Positions 57,400-64,000 of a DNA stretch of 64,000 nucleotides are shown one piece after another. The first letter of the stretch is position 1, and each line of letters begins with the position of its first letter. The notes under the pieces are model-generated. The model saw nothing but the letters and a program-made list of their open reading frames with translations. It had not been told where the DNA came from and ran no database searches. A program made the translations under genes and the position numbers. Source of the DNA: Chinchilla lanigera (Eukaryota; Chordata; Mammalia; Rodentia; Chinchillidae); assembly GCF_000276665.1 (NCBI RefSeq), contig NW_004955472.1, positions 6,839,793 to 6,903,792 on the forward strand, given 5' to 3'.

Positions 57400-57680
57400 G
57401 TAGGAAGCCCAAGGAGCGCCTTTCCTGTAAGGCCTGTCCTGTTCCCTACACTACGCATGCGCGGGCCACCGCCAGCGCTACGAAGCTTCTCCATCGGGCG
57501 CTGTGCTGAGGCGCAGGTTGGTGGGGCCCAGCACACAGACAGGTTGTGGGTCCCCTGACGGGTTCAACCTGCTCACAAAGGTTGTCACTTCCTCTGTCCA
57601 CCGAGTCTGTCACTCAGGCATTCCGCCGCACGAAGATCACGACGTTCTACATCTGGCCCTCCAAGCGATGCAGGTTCTGT
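57400..57680. promoter_or_regulatory. CpG-rich segment with NRF1-like palindrome
   Basis: CpG-rich and repeat-free, with CGCATGCGC at 57454-57462 (core of the NRF1 site common in CpG promoters). Open frames run through it on both strands (57294-57536 minus; 57370-57558 and 57503-57815 plus), none with a known domain. Candidate promoter or 5' exon of an unrecognised transcript; alternatively a decayed retrogene. Confidence 0.35.
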
Positions 57681-58879
57681 GTTGTGGCATTTGGAGGGGA
57701 TGATGTTTTGACTGGGGCTTTAAAATTTTTTTTTCAGTCAACGTTCAGGGGCCTGCGTGACGTTCTTCTTGTAGGTACCCTTACGTGGAGGCCCTATGGA
57801 CCCCTCGCATCATGAATCTGCATTCTTGGGCACGTCTGAGGTCTCCGTTCTGCTAAGGTTTTAACTGGTACAGACGTAATGGGGAATTCCCAGGATGACT
57901 TTAATCAGCATGCTCTAGTAAAACCTAGGTACTCCAGTCACATCAGAAATAAAGTTCTGTCTTCTGTGATGTTACGAATTTAGCGTGTTTTTAAAATAAT
58001 AAAGTGTGGCAAAACAAAGCACACGAATGTAGATTTAAAGCAAGTACATATTCTGGTCTCGCATGCTCTGGCAGTCCTAGGCGTCAGCAGGGCGGAGTCT
58101 CTGAGCGCTCATCAACTTGGAGTCAGAGGGTGGCTCGGACAGGAGTCAGCCGAAGCGTCCTTGGCAATGTCTGGGCTGGGCTGGGCTGCTGAAACTGCTG
58201 AGGACCATTCAGGCGTTTCCCCCGAAGTTTCTGCACATGGTTGGCTTCGGCTTCCCCGCGATATAATGATTTCTAGGCAGGTAGATATTGTATGGAGCAG
58301 ATGCCCGCCACAAGTGTGCGTTCTAAAACATGCAGGGGAAAGCTGAAAGTCTTCACTCGAGCTCACTAGCAGCGTACACCACCACTTTCTATGCGTTTTC
58401 TTGACTGAGGTAGCCATAGGGCAGCCCAGATTCAAGTGGGAAGAGGAGCAGTCCTTTCATGAGCAGGGTGGCCTGAATGAACAGGGAAGAGAGATCGATG
58501 GACATCATCTTGGGATGAAGCTACCGCAGTGGACATCAAGTAAACCTACTGTAGAAAATTAACACAATGTCACATTCAAACTGTGACTAAATCATAGATT
58601 CTGAGATGTCCATCTCAGAAAAAGGCTGTGAATTGCTTTCCTGAAGCCTATCCATGACGTAGACCTTCCAGGAAGCCTACACTTTAATCAGGGCATCAGC
58701 TGCTCCACCGCACACACTTTTTTTTTTCTCCATTGAGCACACTTTGAGAATGCCTGATATGTTTGGCACTGAAAATGAGTGCATTAAAGCAGCACTCAAC
58801 TTGTTTTAAAGCCATTAGATCTGAAAGAAAGAATAAACTACTGATGTGTAGTTCTCCAACAAGGCAAAAAATACGTTTT
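57681..58879. other. Unassigned stretch, CpG-bearing
   Basis: Several CpGs persist to about 58450. GGGCTGGGCTGGGCTG is at 58171-58186. No gene recognised. Confidence 0.4.
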
Positions 58880-59000
58880 CATAAAGCCAACTCCTTATGG
58901 TTAAATTTAAGATGGCTTAATTTCAGCTTGACACACAGTACATACTCATTAAAGCAAATTGCCTGGCACATAGTAAATGCACAATAAAAATTGGCTCTTG
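58880..59000 (+). repeat. MIR/L2-type 3' end fossil
   Basis: TTGCCTGGCACATAGTAAAT then GCACAATAAAAATTGG is the typical terminal motif. An earlier near-copy (GACACACAGTACATACTC) lies at about 58931. Confidence 0.55.
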
Positions 59001-59079
59001 AGATTCAATTAAATAATAGAGAACCATAGTCTGAACAAAAATGTACTTCATGATTTGTTAGGAAAAAATACCTTATGTT

Positions 59080-59184
59080 TTTTGTTTTTGTTTTTGTTTT
59101 TGTTTTCTGGTACCAGGAATCGAACTCACGACATTGTGCTTGCCTGGCAGGCACTGTGCCGCTGAGCTAAATCCCCAGCCCTAG
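59080..59184 (-). mobile_element. ID SINE, 13-bp TSD
   Basis: Antisense ID with (GTTTTT)n tail, CTGGTACCAGGAATCGAACT, CGACATTGTGCTTGCCTGGC, GCTGAGCTAAATCCCCAGCC. Perfect target duplication AATACCTTATGTT at 59067-59079 and 59185-59197. Confidence 0.97.
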
Positions 59185-59215
59185 AATACCTTATGTTATA
59201 GTCATCAGTGAGTTA

Positions 59216-59320
59216 AAGCTCAGGAAGAAGCATGGGTCCACACAAAGTCACAGAGTTTTAAGAGGCAGAACTAGGACTGAACTTAATCTGGACTTAGATT
59301 CTCTCACTCATGTCAAAAAG
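59216..59320 (-). repeat. MIR SINE fossil
   Basis: AAAGTCACAGAGTTTTAAGA, GGCAGAACTAGGACTGAACT and TTAGATTCTCTCACTC match antisense MIR. Confidence 0.65.
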
Positions 59321-59809
59321 AATCACATGTCCAAGTGCTTAATATCCAGGGAATTTTGCCGCAACATAAACGGCATTATATTTCAGCTGGAGTTTTGCTG
59401 AATTCTGCAGAGAACAGCTTGACCCTTAATTAACGAGCACATGCACATCTTCAGTGTTTCACATCTGCCAGGTAGGTATAAATGGAGATAATTAGCCTTG
59501 GCCTGGAGTGGCCTCAGTATCTCACTCCATTACAGATGTTGCAGAATATTGTCCTGGGCTTTGATTAAACTTTGTATAAAATCAGCAAGAACCATTATAT
59601 GTCAGAAATAACTGATGGTTTTGCAAAGAATTTTGCTGAATGTGTGTGTGTGGGTCTGCGTGTGAACATTAAATTCTTCTTTGGGAGATTAAATATTCAA
59701 TGTGCTATATCCCTACACAAGAGATTCTTTGAAACTTGTGTTAACTAAAGCTGAACATAATAGGTAAGTATGTGTATGTGAGGAAATATAAATCAATCTT
59801 TTTTGGAAA
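59321..59809. other. Unassigned stretch
   Basis: Nothing recognised. Confidence 0.5.
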
Positions 59810-59910
59810 AAATATGTATTGAGCTTTTTGTTTTTCACCATGTGTTAGATACTGGGGGTAAGTGGTAAAATATATGATTACATCCCTTTTAGTAAGTGAT
59901 ACTCCACACA
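59810..59910 (+). repeat. Ancient mammal-wide repeat, fragment
   Basis: TATTGAGCTTTTTGTTTTTC, ACCATGTGTTAGATACTGGG and ATATGATTACATCCC fit the start of the ancient family at 29056. Confidence 0.45.
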
Positions 59911-59995
59911 GCTCCATTTACTTTGTTAACATTCCCTCTCCAAATTTTCCTCTATTACAAAAATAAAGAAAAGGAAAAACAGAAAACTAAATCAA

Positions 59996-60076
59996 GGGGC
60001 TGGGGGTATAGTTCAGTCGTACAGTGCCTACCTGGCAAGCACAAGGTCCTGAGTTTGAATCCTTTCACCTCCCAAA
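59996..60076 (+). mobile_element. ID SINE, older, TSD
   Basis: GGGGCTGGGGGTATAGTTCA, ACAAGGTCCTGAGTTTGAAT, CCTTTCACCTCCC. Short A-tail and target duplication AAAACTAAATCAA at 59983-59995 and 60077-60089. B box has lost its CG. Confidence 0.94.
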
Positions 60077-60089
60077 AAAACTAAATCAA

Positions 60090-61370
60090 CTTCGCTTTTC
60101 CTCACTGCCTTCTAATGCTTTTCTGTATACATATATGACACCTACAGAATTACTGCAACTACAGTTATTCACTTTTACTTTACCCTGTGTCATTAGAATC
60201 GTTTTGCATGGATCACTCTTGCCTCTGTTCTTCTGCAGGAAATCATTCTCACCTCAGTTATAACGTCTACCACTTTGCGCAAGTGCTTCAAGTTTTCCTT
60301 CATGTGGTTGTTGCTGCTTCTTTTATCCCCTGCTTGACTGTTTCCATCCACAGGCGTTTTTCTTTGTTCCCCTCATCTTGCACGGGGTATGATGCATAAA
60401 CATAGCAAATAACTTGTGACTGAATTAACAAAAGTACCTATATTATATTGAGCCAATACATCAGAATTTATGTAGCCACTGTTTCTGTGGCTGACATTTA
60501 AATGATTATGGTTTCCAATTTACTCTCTTATTCCCTCTCTTGGGGTTAATATTCAAATATTAGAAAATATGAGCATTTAGGAAGTTCTATAACGTGAGAG
60601 CGTTATCAGTAATAGGTAAGGGCAAAAACTAGAGGAGTATTTTCAGTCAACATCCATCAAATCGATGGTGAGTTACTGAGGCCACGCGTGCTATCGTTAA
60701 CAACCTTTCTGGTCACTTGGCAGAAGCAGAAATGTAAGAGAAACCCATCTGAGTCTCCAGGGCGGGAATTTCCCAGACCCGGGGCGTGGTTCTGCAGAGG
60801 TAGAAGTGAAAATACGTGTATGATTTTGGGACAACGGCATCCTTGTGGAAACCGAGAGGCTGGAGGAAGGTGATGGGGAACGAGGACAGTTTTTAAGTGG
60901 AAGACAGCTGGCTGAATTGTGTCAGCCACTGAAGCTCATAATATTTTAATATGACAGTACCCACTGCCTACAAAACAAGGCAGATGGCTACAGCACTTTT
61001 ATTAATATAAAGAAATAATATGTGATCCTGCTTTTCCCCTTCTAAAGTGATTCCCTGTGCGTAGGATTCCTGGGGGGTGGGAAGGACAGCGAGCGTAGCA
61101 GGTGCCCCAAGTGCAGTGTGTCTTCTCTGCTGTGTAGTCAGTAGCGTAGCCGTGTTCCTGTATGTTTGGGGCTATCCTTGACACTGTGTGTGCCCCTCGC
61201 TCTGTGTAGATCCTTTCATGAGCAGCTGACTTCAGTTCTAAAGATGAGGACACCTTGACACATGGCCTCTGCCGAGCCTTGAGAGAACTGTAAATGTGGA
61301 GGACTCAGAGTAACCACGAGAGGGCACCCAGTTTGTTTGCTCTGAGGTGCAGTTCCTTCGATAGTTCATG
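60090..61370. other. Unassigned stretch
   Basis: No repeat or gene. Antiparallel open frames at 60657-60929 have no domain. Confidence 0.5.
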
Positions 61371-61401
61371 TACACACACACAAACACACACACACACACA
61401 G
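61371..61401. repeat. (CA)n microsatellite, short
   Basis: Imperfect CA array with one CAAA interruption. Confidence 0.9.
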
Positions 61402-61404
61402 AAT

Positions 61405-62125
61405 TAATTTCATCCATTCAGTATGTACTTCTTGAATACAAACTATGCTTTGAAGATAAGGCAATATAATAAAATACTCATTTGAATAAAACATATTCTA
61501 TAAGGGAAACCATGCAATCAAAAAATGAGCAAATAATGCACTATAGCATTGCAGGTAGTGAGAGGGACTTTAAACAAAAATAAATCAGAGGAGAAGAGAG
61601 GAGGATAAGTGCACCTGTTGGTGGAAGTGCTGAACTTAGAGACTAAACCACACAAAGATCTTGGAAAAAGTTTTCCAGGCAGACAAAAGAGAGATTGCAA
61701 GTGCATTAGGGTGGGAAAGACCTTGACAGCTTTCAACAATATAAACAAATCTGGCAAATTTCAAAATTATCAGTAGAACTGGGTGACCTGACTCTTGTAG
61801 ATATTACGGGCAGGTATAAGGCCCGGGTTGGTAAACAAATGCTGAGGAAAATGACAGAAAGCTGTTACTATCATCCGGGTAAGAGACAATTATGCCTCTC
61901 ACTGCATGAGAATGGTTAGCAGTGAGAGTCATAAGAAAGACAGTTTTTCAGTTTAGGAGAGAGTAAACCATTTAGTTGTTGACCAGCATCAATAGAGTTG
62001 AATGGACAGGGCATAAGAAAGACAGGAATTAAGGAAAATCTGGACTGTCACCCTAAGCAGTTGGGCGAATCACGGTGCCACTTAGAGAGGTCGAAAAAGC
62101 TGGCAAAGAAGAGATGAGAGGGAAG
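61405..62125 (+). repeat. Ancient mammal-wide repeat, longest copy
   Basis: About 700 bp following the family order: ATGTACTTCTTGAATACAAA, TTTTCCAGGCAGACAAAAGA, GAGATTGCAAGTGCATTAGG, GGAATTAAGGAAAATCTGGA, CACCCTAAGCAGTTGGGCGA and ATCACGGTGCCACTTAGAGA. Longer than any other copy in the window. Class not settled. Confidence 0.55.
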
Positions 62126-62129
62126 TCAG

Positions 62130-62600
62130 TTGGTGTCTGTCTGTTCTGTGTCCTTACACAGAACACCTCTTGTTGGACACATGAAGAGGTTTGCAGAGTC
62201 ATACTTCAGAGGCTGAAATCCAAGCTGGCAGTCACTCCATCTGGCCACCTTCTGTTGAGGGATGTCTTGGCTACATCATAACATAGCGAATGGTATGACA
62301 TGATAGGAAAGCACGCCACAGGAACAAAGGGCACACGTGAAAGCCTCAGACAGCAAGAAAGGGAGCAGGAGACCAGCGAGGACTAGGTACACTTCTTTGG
62401 AACAATCCCTGGCCAGGGCAACCAACGCCGAACTGCTAGAACTGTGTTCATCCTTTCCAAGAGTGGTGCTTCATGATCTGATCACCTTCCACTAGACCGC
62501 TAGCTCTCAAAGATCTTCCACCTCTTAACACCGCCGATGGGGATCAACATCCTAGCACATGGGCCTTCGGGAGAGCAAACACAGCAACTGAATTTGAAGA
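62130..62600 (-). mobile_element. MaLR (MLT1/MST-like) LTR, antisense
   Basis: On the minus strand: GTTGATCCCCATCGGCGGTG, TTAAGAGGTGGAAGATCTTT, GGTGATCAGATCATGAAGCA, TTCGCTATGTTATGATGTAG, CTTGGATTTCAGCCTCTGAA. This is the MaLR order from start to 3' half. Solo. Confidence 0.6.
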
Positions 62601-63589
62601 ATTTTTATGCTCAGAGTCTAGATGAAGCTGGGCACCTCGTTCCGTAGGTTCATTATGATTCTACATGATTTTACTGGATTCTCCTAAGGCCATCATCTCA
62701 GACACATAATATCATTCATGTAAGACACCAGAGTTGCCATTTTTTAGCTCTAGTATTCCCGTGGCTATGATTTATCGTACAATGTGAAATGAACAGTTTC
62801 AGGCCAAACATCTTGTTTATTTACCCAAACAGTACTGTAGAGTTATGATGTCGGTTGTTTTGGCATGGCCCACACAAAGCGAAAAGTGAGGTTCCAATCC
62901 ACAGTTAAACAGATTTCATAGAGAAATTGTTCCCTGGCTACAAGAATACTCAGTCACTTAGCAAGTGTTTATCGTTCAGATTAAACATTAGTAACTACAT
63001 ATTAAGAAGGAATGGCAGGGGAGAAAATTGACCCATTTTAAAAGTCACTTTCCTTTATCCTCCTCAGGACCCTTTAAGACAGGTTTTTGACCTCAAGTAG
63101 AAGACTGTGATGTAGCAAGATTAATAATGGCCCCAGGCTCACAAACACGATGATAATTACTGACACTGAATGAAATGTATGAGCTACTCTGCTCACCATT
63201 TCTCCAAAGATAATAGCATGAACAGCAGGTCTCTCTCACCCTGAATAGGGACAGTGCTGTGCAGGAAGCCCTCATCCTGGTGGGCAGTGAGGGAAGTGCT
63301 TCCACTCAATTTTTTTATTTCTCTACATCTTACCATCCCCTAACTCCTTTCCCCGTGGTTTAAAAAAACATGTCTTAAATGATTTTTAACATGGTGAATA
63401 CAGAGTTTATATTTTTATCATTTGGAAAATAATTTGAGTCTTTATGAAGAAAATGCTCAAAGACAAAACCTTCCTTGATGCTCCATCCACAGCTTGCTGG
63501 TGTCTACCTTCCTGTCCAACTCCAACCTGCATCCCACTCTTTTCTGCACATTCTTGTAAAAGGTGGAGGGAAGCCCACAGGCTTCCTGA
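62601..63589. other. Unassigned stretch
   Basis: Nothing recognised. Frame at 63093-63305 (minus) has no domain. Confidence 0.5.
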
Positions 63590-63640
63590 CCTGTCAGAGG
63601 CTTTCAGTAAATATTGTTGAATGAATAATTGCTCCCCCAC
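63590..63640 (+). repeat. L2 3'-end fossil
   Basis: TTTCAGTAAATATTGTTGAA followed by TGAATAATTG is the L2 terminal motif. Confidence 0.55.
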
Positions 63641-63947
63641 TCCTAGACACATCGGATAAGTTATATCTAAACCTTCACTATATGGTCTGAGATATTGAAC
63701 TCACCCCTGCACTGGCTGGAAAGAACCTACCTCTTCTACTACTACTTCCAGGGTTATAGATGTTGATTTTTAAAATAATCCTTTCCTCCTTATCTGTCAC
63801 TTCTCAGTTCTTTCTCTTCTTCACTTTCTTCTCAGTTCTTTTCTACTGATGGATGGTAATCTGGGGAAGAGGGTAATGTCAATACAAGGTGTCCCATGGC
63901 ATAGGTAATGCGCTAGCTCCTTCTGTGTTCTCCCTTGGGCTGCTTTC
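63641..63947. other. Unassigned stretch
   Basis: Pyrimidine-rich at 63778-63845 (TTCTCTTCTTCACTTTCTTC). Nothing else. Confidence 0.5.
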
Positions 63948-64000
63948 TTTTCTTCTGTCTGTCTGTCCATCTGCCTGTCTCTGTCTCTGTCTGTCTGTGT
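63948..64000. repeat. (TCTG)n microsatellite, runs off window
   Basis: TCTG/TCTC tetranucleotide repeats with small interruptions up to the window end; true length unknown. Confidence 0.9.

Noticed and set aside
57370..57420. Start MNHRKFMASRVGS resembling the N-terminus of ribosomal protein L3
   Set aside because: Similarity is limited to about five residues (HRKF and nearby) and the nucleotide sequence diverges at once. Not a supported retrocopy.

Overview
The window is AT-rich mammalian nuclear DNA from a rodent, and I find no protein-coding gene in it. The organism call rests on the repeats. There are at least seven B1 (7SL-derived) SINEs, about ten ID (tRNA-Ala/BC1-type) SINEs and four B4 (ID-B1 fusion) SINEs. 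Rodent-type L1 3' ends, an IAP-like (ERVK) solo LTR and mammal-wide fossils (MIR, L2, MER5A, MaLR LTRs) are also present. I saw no B2 element, and the young ID copies end in a CCGGTACCGG palindrome unlike the rat ID end. I infer a rodent of the mouse-related clade outside Muroidea, for example beaver or kangaroo-rat relatives. The species is not proven.

Layout. 1-8 kb: ID and B1 SINEs, L1 3' UTR fragments and L2. 8-18 kb: an old antisense L1 broken by an ID copy, two B1s, several dinucleotide microsatellites, MER5A, MIR, and a young ID with perfect target duplications. 18-25.4 kb: the ERVK solo LTR with a 6-bp target duplication, a B1 followed by a 207-bp uninterrupted purine run, an MLT1-type LTR, and a 5'-truncated antisense L1 with a 9-bp target duplication. 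25.4-37 kb: mostly single-copy sequence with candidate regulatory stretches (about 26.5, 27.9, 29.7 and 35.7-36.3 kb) and scattered MIR, MER5A and other ancient repeats. 37.3-39.9 kb: an old L1 (ORF1 and ORF2 relics) holding two later L1 3'-end insertions, one of which carries about five copies of a ~100-bp unit in its 3' UTR. 41.4-42 kb: an LTR-like U3-R segment ending in poly(A). 46-50 kb: MaLR LTRs, an L1 split by an LTR, a young ID and B4s. 50.9-51.2 kb: a 42-bp in-frame repeat. 51.8-53 kb: single-copy sequence with a perfect hairpin. 54-60 kb: several IDs and two CpG clusters (56.8 and 57.4-57.7 kb), the second with an NRF1-like palindrome. 61.4-62.6 kb: a long ancient repeat followed by an antisense MaLR LTR.

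No genes work together here. The content is retroposon history plus possible regulatory DNA in an intergenic or large-intron setting. All repeat-family names come from recognising sequence by eye, and boundaries are approximate unless a target-site duplication (TSD) is given. No new enzymatic, defence or RNA system is visible. The observations most worth checking are the L1 3' UTR array, the CpG cluster with the NRF1-like site, the palindromic ID end, and the poly(A)-tailed LTR segment.
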